Source of the DNA: Rhabditophanes sp. KR3021
Taxonomy: Eukaryota > Nematoda > Chromadorea > Rhabditida > Alloionematidae
Direction: 5' to 3'
Length of the DNA: 64,000 bases
NCBI GenBank assembly: GCA_963281155.1
Contig: CAUJLY010000004.1
Span: 3,224,001 to 3,288,000, forward strand
Shown here: piece after piece, positions 38,211 to 51,898 of the stretch
How positions within the stretch are numbered: the first letter of the stretch is position 1
Layout: the number at the start of each line of letters is the position of its first letter
Program-made: the position numbers and the translations under genes
Notes under the pieces: model-generated
The model's database searches: none
What the model was told of the DNA's origin: nothing
The model's input: the letters and a program-made list of their open reading frames with translations, nothing else

Positions 38211-41200
38211 AGTTCATAGATATTTTGGTTGCTCCCACGTACTTATTTTGTAATCTACAATCATATAATAAATAAACATATTAATAATAAGAATTTTCTA
38301 CAAAATATTATTTCTTATGTAGATGTGTCAACAACATTTATTGGTATCAGGAAAGACGTACCGGTGGTGCTTTTAAAACTTTTAAGTTGTGCGAATTTGT
38401 GACGCAATACTAAATATTTTTATTTTTCAAATGTTAAGGAGGAAATATGCGAGTCATCTTCTATAAATTTAATTACAAAATTAACAATATTCTATGTTTT
38501 GTCTACCAATAAAACACATACGGACACATTCAATAATATGTATATAAAAAATATGATCCAACCAAATCTATCAGAACACAAAATTCCAGTTTCTATTCAT
38601 ATAAATATATTGTCAAATTTTGGGGCACGCTGCATCGTTTAATCCACGAATGTGATCACACAATTTACATCATCTTCGACCAAAAATATTTACCTTTCTA
38701 ATATATTTAGCATAACTCATACATACTTGCTTCTTTAAGAGCTTTCTTGGAAACTCACTTTTTGAATATTCGTTTCTTTTTGAATTATTTTGTTACATTC
38801 GTGTGTGATTTAAAAGCATACTCTTCACATCACTTACATGTCATTAACCTGACTCAATTTGTGATGTTATGGCATCCCGATTCTTGCAGTGACTCATTCA
38901 TTTAATTCCTCCCTATTTGTGAAAAAAATCATATTTTATAAATATTTGTTTGTTCAATGTTTATTATATAAGCGACGCCCTGGCCTCAAAAGTTATTTAG
39001 CTTAAGTGTTTGATGCTGGACTTTTAAATTATTGATACCCGTATTTTACCGAAGGCAAAGGTTACGTTATAGAGAAAAGTCGTAGTTTGATATTACGCTT
39101 CAAATGTCATTTTATTTTTGTTGTTCACTAAGCCACACCATTCCGATATTTTTATTAATATAAGAATTTATTAATTGAAAAAAACTGGTATTTGCTTTAA
39201 ATAGACAGAAATATTGAGACTCGATTGTTTGAATATATGTTAACTCAATTAAGTATTGTTTTGGTGATGCCAATATTAACCAAATACATAAACACACATT
39301 ATTAAAATTTCTTCAATTCAGCTTAAAATGGTATTCTTACGTTGTTGACTCCTAAAAACAACTTTATTTTAGCTATTATTACGTTAACAAAAGATTAGTT
39401 TTCATTTTCAAGCCAATAAAACCCCATTCATAGGCTGATTGTGCACAATTATCAGTCATTAATCTTTTTAAAGCTTCTACCTATTAATACACACTCACAA
39501 ATCACCAGCCATCACAAAATAACTCCCAAGAACATGTATTTTTGTGACGTACTGCAAACTGCACTACCATCTCAAGAGTTTAATAAGCTAGTTTTGTGTC
39601 AATACAAGCTATTACTTATTAATTCTCATTTCAATCCACCATATCTTCTAAATACTTAATGTTTATTTGTACTTTACATAATTTACTTCAGGTAGGAACA
39701 GCAGTTATTTTTTATTTCTTAAGAAGGTATCTTCAATTGATGTTACTACTTAGATTTAAGGAAAGGATTCCACATTTTCCGATTGCATTAATTAACAAGG
39801 TATATATTTTCAATATATTTATTGTATCTTAATACAAATTATTTGACTACAAAGTATTTATTCATAATTTATACTTTACACCTTATATATTCTGAAGTAA
39901 GTACATACCAATTATCAGTGTACATATTTGTAACTTGAATAAATTTCATTAGTGCGTAAAAATATAGGTACAAGTTAAAATAAATCAAGTCCAAATTTTG
40001 CAGTAAGCTGTAAAGTCAACGAGTCTGCGTTATTTTTTGTTTATTTGTAAGCTTAAAAATCAAAGCAACTTTTTTCTCCATTCCGATTTTTGTTACTGAA
40101 CTCTAATCTTGCTTAATTTAATTTACTCCAATTTAACTCATTTCCTGTAGATTAACACATAAAATAGTGGAGATTTTCAGTATAGTTTTAAGATTTTAAT
40201 GTAGTTTTTAGATTTTAAAGCAGTTTTAGATTTTCGTGTGGGTAGTCAATGTTAGTGGAAGCTAATTCTAAGATCATTACATAAACTTTTCGAAAAATTC
40301 TTTTTATTGTTGTGGCCTTTACTCACTTTGTATTTCATTTGAAATGGTTTCCTTGTATAATGGTGTGTGTAAGACTATAGAGTAGTGAATCACTACCTCC
40401 AATAAAGGTTTCTTTTCAAGTTTATTGACAAAATGTCAAAAAAAGTGGAAGAATTCAAATAATGTTTATGTAAAAATAGTGAAATATAATAATATTAAAA
40501 AATATATCGTTCCTATAGTTAAAGTATAGACTACACATATTTGTTTATGACCAAAATAAATACATGTGTATGATATTTATTTAATTTAAATGATTACATG
40601 AAATGTAAAATAATTCATCACCGATCGCGTCTTTGCACTACATCCTTCATGACAGCTTATTAATAATTGATGATGGGTCAAGATCACTTTTTAGATCACT
40701 TTTTACACCACATACCCCATCAAACTAAATTCTTACATCTCGACCCCTTCTTAACCGATTAATTGATATTTTGATTAAAAAATTCCTTTCTATCCATGAA
40801 CATTGACATTTATATCTCAAAATATAAACACACATATCCGTACAATCATATTTTAAATTCATTTCCATTGTCGAAACATTTTCGCATACATATATATACA
40901 ATATACACATTTCTATCTATATTTTCTATTTACACAAAAAATCCCAATGAATGTTACCAACTTCTTAACTTCCCTTTTCTTTGTATTTTTGATTATTTTA
41001 CAAAAAATAGAAGGCAACCGTTCATTCAAATCTATTTTTATAGGATAAAATAGCATGTACACTCAAAATTGTGTACAAGATGATGAGGGCAAAATGCGTA
41101 ATATTGACGTCGCCATAGAAACTTCACATCAAATAGAAGAATTTATATACATTTCAATGCAAGTATCATTTATTTGTTATGGCAATAATGTTTATATTTG

Positions 41201-42585
41201 CCAATTTAGCAATATATAGATAAATATATAATGATACAAATACTAAATATTTAGTTACACATCATACACTAACTCTTTTTGGTTTGTGTTCAAATGTTTT
41301 TTATCAAAATTACTTAATTTATATGAATGATTGCTGGAAAAGGGTTTCTTGAAAACTAAGCTATATTTTATTATGAATAATCAATCTAATGACACATCAA
41401 GATATCTTTAGCTGTATTTTTATGACGACTAATTTCTGATATTTACTTTCTGACAAACTGATCCATGCATCAGTGAAAATCGTAATCAAAATTTTTTTGT
41501 TGTAAAAAATGTAGTCTAAAGATGAGTAAGAAGATGATATAAAGATAGATGACGTGCTTAACTATGTCAATTTCTGAAGTATTTATATGAATGTGCTTAA
41601 ATGTACATGTGCACTTAATTTTACCTGAGTTTTACATTGCCACAGGTTCTTTTTATATTTCCCGTTACATTACATATTTAGACATACATTTTGGGGCGAG
41701 AAAGGGATTAAAGTACAGTGGATATGGAAGTGGTAGGAGAGGCACATATCTATGTATACTTTTTAAGAGTGTGGAACTTATTGTCTATCATTTGCATTTT
41801 GGTAAATCATATAAAAGTTTTAGGGCATCTCATTCTTTTAGAATCCATTATTTTAACCATTTCCTCAATGTCAAAAGGAGTCTCCAAGACTTTTGTGCTT
41901 GAGTGATGACGTCGAGGCCGGTCTGCTATAAAATAGCATCTATATTATGTGTATATTTTGCTCCCATGGTATTCCTTTATTTTAAAAAACATGTTTTCTT
42001 AAATTATTGGATATTTGTTGGCACACCTTGCAAACTCTAAGAAACTGTTTTAGAATATTTAAAGTATTTAAAATATTTACAATATTTGCAATATTAAGGC
42101 CTATGTATTTACATGTATGTAATAATATCTACTAATCTCGAGATTGACTTATAAAACGTAGAATGACATTATTTTTAATAAATATTGCTAGATTATTATT
42201 AAAAACTAAATAAAAAGATACATACAGGCATTTGTTCATGGCAAAATGGGTGAAAAGTTCCGTTCCCTTTAGTGATACTTTTTTTAAATTCGATACCTAT
42301 GTAAAAATGACTCTTATTTCGAGACAGATGTTTTTGGCGTTGCATATTCTCTTTTAAAGGCACCAAATATTTTTTTAAATTACATGCCAACTAAAACTTT
42401 CCGTGCCATTACCGCAAACAAACCCAATCATCGCTTCTATTAAGATACTACACTTTAGTGACATTAACTATTTTGTTATCGCTTACTTGACTGACACCTA
42501 CATATCACATTTTAATTGGATAATTTTATTATAGCTTTAAAATTATACTATTTATTAATTTATCAATTACACACTAAAAATCTAG
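38211..42585. other. Long intergenic region, no gene seen
   Basis: 4.4 kb, strongly AT-rich. The open frames at 38032, 39441, 40796 and 41591 are short, overlapping or antisense, and none has protein-like content. A degenerate repeat lies at 40180-40235, and 42050-42095 holds four copies of an AATATTT-type motif spaced about 10 bp. The end carries the NPC1 promoter. Confidence 0.55.
40180..40235. repeat. Degenerate tandem repeat of about 20 bp
   Basis: Three successive units read TATAGTTTTAAGATTTTAAT, GTAGTTTTTAGATTTTAAAG and CAGTTTTAGATTTTCG. Core TAGTTTT(A)AGATTTT. Confidence 0.6.
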
Positions 42586-45500
42586 ATGATTAAAAGAAAT
42601 TTATTAATTTTGGACAGAAAGGGTTTTTCCTTGAGATCCTGGGTTTTATTGGTTACAACATTACTGGTAGTTATCTCCAACCATGAGATAAGTGGAAGAT
42701 GTGTTATGCGGAAGGTTTGTGGTAAAATCGGCAAATTGTCACAAAATTGTCTTTACGATGGAGAGCCCATAGAAGAACCTGAATTGGAAAACGAACTAAA
42801 AGAACTTTGCCCTCATTTATACGAAGGTAATTTAATTGCAATCATTGACATTCTCATTAACATTACTACTTATTTAGAGGGCAATACAAAGGTATGCTGT
42901 GACTCAGAACAAATAAAACTACTGAAGAGCCAAATGATGGTACCGCAACAATTTTTAAGTAAATGCCCCGGTTGTTTTAAGAATTTCGCGAATTTGTGGT
43001 ATGTTTACGTAAATGGGACATCTTTTAAATGTATTACAGGTGTGATCTTGCTTGTTCACCAAAGCAGAGTGACTTTGTGAATGTAGTGGCTACAGATGTG
43101 GGAATCCATTCATTGAAAAATAACACACAATACATTACAAATGTCGAATATTTTGTTGACCAAAATTATGCAGGTAAAAAACGAGGGAATCAAAATATTT
43201 TGTTAAAATTAAACTAGTTGTGTATGAAAGATTGAAATATTTATTAAATTAATCATCGCCAGTCATGTTGAGTTCAAGTATATTTAGTCAAAATATCACC
43301 AACATCGCATGCATTCACGCGATTGAGCAAGAAGGTGTCAGCCATCCTACATTTGCCGTGTTGAGCGTTTGTGATCTGAGGTTTGAATTTTTCCAGCCAA
43401 TTCTTTTGAGGGAACTGGAAGCTTGAGATAGGGAGTTTCTGCCAAATGAGGTTTGATTTTGTCCAGTCTTGACTCTTTGCCGTCGAACAAATTCCCATTC
43501 TTTAGAGCATGATTGTAATCCTGAAAGTGTTGCTTAATCCTCTTTTCTAACAAAATCAGCGGCCATCTTGAACTCTTCGTCGATCTCATCCATACAAGCC
43601 TCAGCTTTCGAACGACTTTTTCTAAGCAATTTCTCCTTGTCAGTCAAATTTGAGTCATCAGCTTTTTGTGGCAAACTAAACAAGCGTTTTGGTGGTTGCG
43701 GCTGTTCTGGAACTAAAACATTTACTTATTATGTAGAATACTTAACTTACATTCAATTTGTGAATGCTTTTTTTCCTACAGACATCGGCACTTCATCAAA
43801 ATAAATGCTTCTTTGTTAGTAGCTTCATAAAACACTTGATTTCAAACGTCAGAGTCGTTTTATTCTCGTTTCTCTTGAGACTTTTTTTAACATCCTATTG
43901 ACATCGTTTTCCTCAATAATTTAACTCCAGTTGAGTGAATGAACAACTAAAAGTAAAGAAACAACTAGTAAACGTTACAAGTTAAGTAAGAATATAAAAA
44001 CATTAATATAATGGCAATAAATTTGAGAGTAAATAATATGTTTAATTCAAAAATTTTCTTTTAAAAGAAACCTTTGGTATTTGCTTTCCCTAAAATTTAT
44101 ATTTTCATAAACAACATGATAATGGTTTAAATATTTGCAGACACTTTAATGAGTTCATGTAAAAATGTAAGAGCATTGGGAGGTAGTTACGCATTAGATA
44201 TGTTTTGTGGAAGAAAAGCATCAGAGTGTACAATTGAAAAATGGCTTTTATTTTTGGGAACTTACAATGAAGCCATTGGAGTTCCTTTTACCATTCAATT
44301 TAACCTTGGTGATAATCATATTAGAAATAAAAAACTGATGGTACCTCCAAAGACGAAGCCTTACAAATGTTCCGATTATGTGGGAGAATACGGAGATAGA
44401 TGTACGTGTAGCGATTGTCCGGCAGTTTGCGAAAATTTGACACCATTCCCCCGCTTAGCTGATAATTCTTGCAAAATTGCTGCGATGGATTGCTCGGCTG
44501 CAATGTCAATTACAGCTATTGGAATTATTGGTTTTGCTGTCATTATCATCATAGTATTTTATTATGTATTAGGCAAGACGTCTGATACTGACTCAACAAT
44601 GAACGACTTTAAACCGACTCCAATTCCAATGATCCAAAACTCCATTGGTTCAGTAGACCAAATAGCAAGCTCGATCGAAGATTTCTTGGAGTCAATGTCT
44701 TATCAGTTTGGCATTATTTGTGCCAGAAATCCATACATTGTGCTGATGTTTGGCCTAATGGTTGCGCTTTTCTGTTCTTCTGGATTATTATTCGTCCGTT
44801 TCACAACTGATCCCGTCGAATTGTATGTTGTTAATCTTATATTGGTAATTAAATAATTTTAGATGGTCATCTCCTGGATCAAAAGCTCGTGAAGAAAAAG
44901 CGTTTTTTGACAATAACTTCGGACCATTTTACAGAGTTGAACAAGTCATTGTTTATCCTAAGAATCAAAAATTTATCAAACACCCGAATGTAACAAATTC
45001 TATTGGAAATGGATATTATGGCCCAGCCTTCAATAAAGAATTCCTAAAAGAAGCATTTAGGCTGCAACTTGAGATTTCGAATTTGCAAGGGAAAGTAAAT
45101 GGCAATGTAACAGTTACTTTAAATGACGGTAAGTCAATTTAGAATAGTTATTTATTAACTAGCAATAATTTCAGTTTGTTACAAACCGATGAAGTCAACA
45201 ACAAATGCGGGCACAAAATGTGCTTTAATGAGTATATTCAATTACTTCCAAAACAACTTAACATTGCTCGATAAAGAAGTTGAAGAAGAATTTGATTTTT
45301 ATCCAAAGGATTATTTAAATCACATTTTTGATTGTGTAAAGAATCCATTCACAATGCAGTCAACTCTTCAACTTCCTTGCTTTGCTGATTTTGGAGGACC
45401 TATCCAACCATACGTTGTCCTCGGAGATTTCAATTCTACCAATAATTACGAAACATCGAAAGGGCTGGTTATAACATACTTATTGAAGAATTACAACGAG

Positions 45501-48321
45501 GATGAAAACAACGAGTATAGTAAAATATGGGAAAAAGAATTTTTAAGATATTTAAAAGAGTTTTACAGTCCTACCATGAGTATTTCTTTTATGGCTGAGC
45601 GGTCAATTCAAGATGAAATAGTCAGAGAATCCAAGGCAGACGCGTACACGGTTTTATGCTCATATGTATTTATGTTTATCTATGTGAGCATAACATTGGG
45701 TCAATTTAGATTTTCTGGGGATAATTTATTGTCTTTACTGATTCATTCGAAGTTTTTACTTGGCTTTGCTGGTGTATTAATCGTAGCCTTGTCGATTACG
45801 TCTTCTATCGGTGTTTACGCGTTCTATGGGATCCCTGCAAGTATGATCATACTTGAGGTGCAGCCGTTTCTTGTATTAGCGGTAGGTGTGGACAATATCT
45901 TCCTATTCGTCCAAACGTACCAAAGATTAACCCCGGAACAATTAACAGAACCGCTAGAAGTCCGAATTGCGAAAATATCAAAAGAAATTATCCCTTCCAT
46001 GATTCTATCGTCTCTATCCGAAGTGTTTTGTTTTTCATTTGGAGCTTTATCTAAGATGCCTGCCGTAAAGGTGTTTTCCCTGTATGCTGCCCTTGCTTTG
46101 TTTTTCGACTTTTTCTTGCAAATTACATGCTTCTTATCTCTATTCGTGATCGATCTCAAACGCGAAATTTCCGGAATCCCGGAGATCTTTTGTTGCATTA
46201 AAATTGAATCTGAACCTCCCAAGGCCGAAGGGTTTTTGCACAAATTTTTTACCAAATATTATAGCAAATTCCTTCTGAAAAAATTCACTCGTGGACTTGT
46301 GATTATCGTCTTTCTAGGTTGGCTCGGAACTTCTTTAGCTTTTGTAGATAGAATCAAACTTGGATTAGACCGAAAAATGGCTGTACCCAAAGACTCCTAT
46401 GTGTTTACTCACTTCGAGAACATGGATAGATTTTTGTCTGTTGGCCCTCCTGTTTACTTCGTTATCAAAAGCAATGTTGACTTCAGTAGACCTGATATGC
46501 AAAACAAAATTTGCACCGGTCCTGGATGCCAAAAAGACTCTTTAACTAATCAAATTTCATATGCCGCTGCATGGCCACAAAACAGTTATATTGCAAACCC
46601 GGGGTAACAACTTTTTATTAAGGAAATCAACTAATTTTGCTTTACTTTCAGTTAGTTTAATGAAGATACAAAAAAATTACAACTGGATAAAAGGGCATAC
46701 GTAAATACAATTGCAGCATGATGTTAAATTGAAAATCATTACTTGCCCAGTTTACTTGGCAAAAAATATCCTTTTAGATTCACTTTTTTAGGTTTGAAAG
46801 AGCATGTCTTGCAATATGTCTAAAATTATCACTCTTTACTGATGATCAAATTATTGTCATGGCACTAAATATCTTTTAGCCAACATTAAATTTAAACAAC
46901 CTTGCAAAAAGATTGATAAAAAACCTATCTAATACATTCATTCAGATTTACATTTAAAAATATTAATTAACAACTTTTCTATTTTAGCTATGAGTTGGTT
47001 AGATGATTACATTGGATGGCTCCGGCCAAGAGGTTCTTGTTGTCGGAGATTTGTTTCAAATGATACCTTCTGTCCGGCTAGTTTTGACGATAATGAAGGT
47101 CTTTGCCATTCATGCAATGTTTCCGTCAAAAATAACAGGCCAAGAAGCGATTTGTTTTACGAATATATTCATGATTTCCTTGAAGATAATCCAACCGAAA
47201 AGTGTGCTCTAGGTGGTCACGCAGCTTACAGTTCAGCCGTCAAAACTACGAAATCAGGAAGAATTTCAGCCTCATATTTTATGTCACATCATACCGTCTT
47301 AAAAACAAGTGATGATTTCATTGATGCTATGGCAACAGCTCGAAAAATTGCCGACAATATTACTAAAATGATGAACACTGATCTTGATGCTCATGGCACT
47401 GTTGAGGTCTTTCCTTATAGTGTCTTCTATGTATGTTTTCGCACAAAATTTAAATATATGTTAATGACTCCCTATAAGTGATATCACTTGTGATTTTCAA
47501 AAACTTGTCATTATCACTATAGGAATTTTTGAAAAATGGGGAGACCCTCACACATTTTTATTACAATAAATCTAACCTATGTCTTTCTTCTGTAAAGGTA
47601 TTTTATGAAAACTATGAAGAAATAGTATTGAACGCGATACTTCAATTGATCAGTTGTGTCTTTGGAATATTTATAGTTTCCACTATACTGATGGGGTTGG
47701 ACCCGTGGTCTGCCATGATAATGGTAGTGACAATAACTTGTATTATTATGAACCTAATCGGACTTATGTACTTCTGGAATATTGACTTCAATGCCATTTC
47801 GGTTGTTAATCTAGTTATGTCTGTTGGGATTAGTGTTGAGTTTTGTGCACACATTATTAGGGCATTTTCAAAGAGTACTAAAAGAACAAGGCTAGAAAGA
47901 GCTCAGGAAAGCATTTCAATTGTCGGTCCAAGTGTATTTACAGGGTAAGTAAAATAGTGTTTAATATCTGCTTATTCTTTTACTTTAGAATAACAATGAC
48001 TAAATTTGGAGGGATTTGCATCTTAGCATTTGCTCATTCGCAGATATTCCAGGTTTATTACTTTAGAATGTTCTTTGGCATTGTAATAATCGGAGCAGCT
48101 CATGGATTAATATTTTTGCCAGTTTTATTAAGCTTTATCGGTAAGATTGTGCGACATTACTTCATTTTAATTACTTTTTAGGACCACCAGTCAATCTTAG
48201 AAGGTTAGGCCGAGACGAAAATCAATTGTGCTACAATTCAGATATAGATAACCAGTACAGCAAGCATTTCCTTCAAGAAAAACTCAACCGAAATCTCATG
48301 GTTTCGCATTTATATAGTTAA
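42586..48321 (+). CDS. ncr-1: NPC1-type cholesterol transporter
   Basis: Late-endosomal or lysosomal membrane protein that exports sterol; nematodes need it because they import sterols. Exons: 42586-42998, 43040-43173, 44141-44822, 44863-45128, 45175-46603, 46988-47430, 47598-47944, 47989-48140, 48182-48321; about 1335 residues. Visible: signal/anchor segment, Cys-rich N-terminal domain ([32 protein letters not shown]), first transmembrane helix, [14 protein letters not shown], a sterol-sensing domain at about 45640-46170 ([20 protein letters not shown]), Cys-rich luminal loop (SWLDDYIGW...GSCCR), [10 protein letters not shown], and a C-terminal helix bundle ending [15 protein letters not shown]. 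Phases agree everywhere except between exons 5 and 6, where one base is in excess. The 967-bp intron 43174-44140 carries an antisense GIY-YIG-like remnant. Whether it is ncr-1 or ncr-2 is not decided. Confidence 0.92.
43274..43710 (-). pseudogene. Decayed GIY-YIG-family fragment, copy 3
   Basis: Lies in an NPC1 intron, antisense to it. The reading starts near 43710 with [11 protein letters not shown] and a charged stretch ([33 protein letters not shown]), shifts frame near 43535 into [20 protein letters not shown] and [14 protein letters not shown], and shifts again near 43410 into [33 protein letters not shown] and a stop. LF(D)xK.SR(I/L)(E/D)KI, LKLPVP(T/S)K(K/E)LAG, HGKCRM and (F/Y)LLN match copy 2 at amino-acid and nucleotide level. 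The YVGE segment is not found here; the upstream part may be another domain of the parent gene. Frame breaks show it is dead. Confidence 0.6.
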
Positions 48322-48810
48322 GAATGTACGGGTATATTTTCTTAACGAATTCTAAGTAATTAAATGTATCAGAGCTTATATAATTATATTTTTATTGTTC
48401 ATCTGTTTAGCGGGTAACTCTATGGAATTTACGAATCGTTTATATTATTCAAAAATAAATACATTTGAATATTGTATTATTCTTCATTAACTTGTCAAAT
48501 ACTATTACGTTTAATTTAAAATGCATTTTCATCAAATTACATTGAAATTAAGGACCACGTTAAATCGCCAGGCGTTGCATTTTATTAAGGCGCGAAATGG
48601 TCAGAGAATTTTGTTTAAGTAAGCATTTTCCTGTCGGGATTTGTTTTTATTAATTAACTATCACCGCATTTTGATGACAAGTAGAATGAGTTGAAGGCGG
48701 CGCATAAATGAATGGAAAAGGGTAAACCCACTAGTACGGAATTATTATATAAAGGTTGATTTTTGTGAGAGTCAATCACTTTTTCAAAAGTACAGTTTTG
48801 ATTATTAACT
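48322..48810. promoter_or_regulatory. H2B promoter region
   Basis: Between NPC1 and H2B. A TATATAA box lies at 48746-48752, 59 bases before the ATG. An E2F-like site GGCGCGAAA (reverse TTTCGCGCC) lies at 48589-48597. Both are typical for S-phase histone promoters. Confidence 0.65.
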
Positions 48811-49236
48811 ATGCCACCAAAGAAAGCCGCCGTCGCAAAGAAGAGTGTCGCTAAACCTGCAGCTGACTCTAACCCTCCAATGACTGCCAAGAACCCAATC
48901 GCCAAGAGAGGAAGAAGCCTTATTGCTGGTGAAAAACGTAAAAAGAAGGGTGTTCAAACCTACTCATCCTACATTCACCGTGTATTGAAGCAAGTACACC
49001 CGGACACTGGTATATCCTCAAAGGCTATGTCCGTCATGAACTCCTTTTGCAATGACATTTTTGAGAGAATTGCCGCTGAAGGAAGCAAGCTTTCCGCCTA
49101 CAACAAGAAAAGCACCATATCCACCAGAGAAATTCAAACTGCCGCAAGACTTGTACTTCCAGGAGAACTTGCCAAACATGCCGTATCTGAAGGAACCAAA
49201 GCTGTTACTAAATACTCTGCTTCCAAGTCCACTTAA
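48811..49236 (+). CDS. Histone H2B
   Basis: Nucleosome core histone. Single exon, 141 residues, longer than the usual 123-126 because of an extended Lys/Ala/Pro-rich tail ([20 protein letters not shown]). The fold region is standard: [39 protein letters not shown], then [19 protein letters not shown] and the C-terminal [14 protein letters not shown]. An AATAAA lies at about 49351 and no histone stem-loop is visible downstream, so the mRNA is probably polyadenylated. TATA and E2F-like elements are upstream. Confidence 0.97.
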   Translation: MPPKKAAVAKKSVAKPAADSNPPMTAKNPIAKRGRSLIAGEKRKKKGVQTYSSYIHRVLKQVHPDTGISSKAMSVMNSFCNDIFERIAAEGSKLSAYNKKSTISTREIQTAARLVLPGELAKHAVSEGTKAVTKYSASKST

Positions 49237-49931
49237 TCATCTCTCTAGGCGCTGCCAATCATATTAATGGCTTTATTAAGTATGCTCTATATTTTTATTA
49301 ATATTATATTTATCTTGTAATTAGCGCTTTCCTTTGTATTTTTTGTGAAATAAATGATATTTTAGTAAATTTGTGCATATTAACTTGTAATTCGTTGTCA
49401 TTTCAATAAAACACTTAATCAATTTAATGCGGCTTATATAATATTTTGATGATTTTAGTTAAAAATGCTCTTCAACATTAGTGTGCTAATATGTACAAAG
49501 GATAATTTGGCGCCAGTAATAGAAGTTTGATGATTAACTTAGGCCTTCAGCCAAAAAATTGGTCAATCTTTATAAAAATGATTAATCTTTAGAAGACTTA
49601 AAGTAAAGCTTATTTTATCTGATAATTTACATTGAATGATATTTATCAATTAAGAAGTGCTTGCCAACTTAAAGAAATATATCATCTTTTTTAAAATCAT
49701 GATGCACCCACAATAGTTGCACACATATTTATGATAGCATGACCATTTATTGTATCAAGCCAATCTTTTGATCAAGTCCTTATTGTACACATTACATTTT
49801 TATGAAAAGTCAATTTATTACAACCAAACAAAATAATCAAAGACGATGTATTATAAAGACAAATTTATTAATATATAAAATAAAATTAATAAATATAAAT
49901 AGACCTAGTGAAGATCATGCATACAATTGCT
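49237..49931. other. Convergent spacer between H2B and H4
   Basis: Holds the two 3' ends: AATAAA for H2B near 49351 and, on the minus strand, AATAAA (plus TTTATT, 49864-49869) for H4. An E2F-like TTTGGCGCC is at 49506-49514. No stem-loop of the canonical histone type is visible on either strand. No H2A gene is present. Confidence 0.6.
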
Positions 49932-51037
<1,106 letters not shown>

Positions 51038-51898
51038 TTAGAAGACATGAAGCTTCTCAAAATATATTGATTTTTATTATTTTGATGTCTTTTGTATTTA
51101 TTGTATCGATACATTTATTTTCCCTTAATAAAATTTTCTGCTAAATTGTTCTAATTAAAATAAAAAGCTTGCAATAATATTCACACATAAACAAATGCGA
51201 AGTTTACAAACATTAAACACAAATAATAATTTTACAAGACAGACCAAATTTTTTTATTAACTCAAATATTGGTTATCTTTTGAGTAACTGATAAATTGTC
51301 GTCATTAGTTTAAGTACGAGAGTTTCATGAATCCTAGGTTCTGTCATTTGCTAAGAATTCAACTTTATCTGCACGAATATACGTCTCTTAATAATTTTTT
51401 CGATGACCGAAGTAATCTCATCCATCAATTTGCTATTCCAATCAGAATCAGTAAGAGTAAGTGGCAATTTTCATCTTGATTTTACTGCTTTAGATTTGCA
51501 TTGAACAGGCTTGCTCCTTGCATCATTTTTTCATGAGTGACATACAAATCATTGCTTGGAGATTTAATTCCTGTGGTGGTGGATGTAGACTCTGTGTAAG
51601 TGGACATAGTATGCAATATGATTCATTACATTTTGACTCCTTTTATCAAGTACCTATCAAAACACTGCAAATCCAAATCTAACAATACTTATCTAAGTTA
51701 ACAATTTATATCCAAATTTAACAATACTTATCAGAATGTAACAATTTTTATCCAAATTTGTACTTTTTAAATGATTAATCAAACTAGACAAGTTAATGAT
51801 AACATTTATTTACTTTTGGTAAAGTAGAAAAAATAGTTTATGAAAAAAATAATTAACGTTCAATGTGTATCTCGAAATATTGTTCAGTATGTTGCGAA
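51038..51898. other. Convergent spacer between H3 and DDI1
   Basis: AATAAA for H3 near 51126. The rest is AT-rich; a motif like ATCCAAATTTAACAATACTTATC recurs two or three times around 51668-51760. No gene seen. Confidence 0.5.

Noticed and set aside
47529..47597. Exon extension in NPC1 reading [13 protein letters not shown]
   Set aside because: Splicing at 47598 joins SVFY directly to VFYENYEE, as in NPC1 of other animals; the extension has no counterpart.
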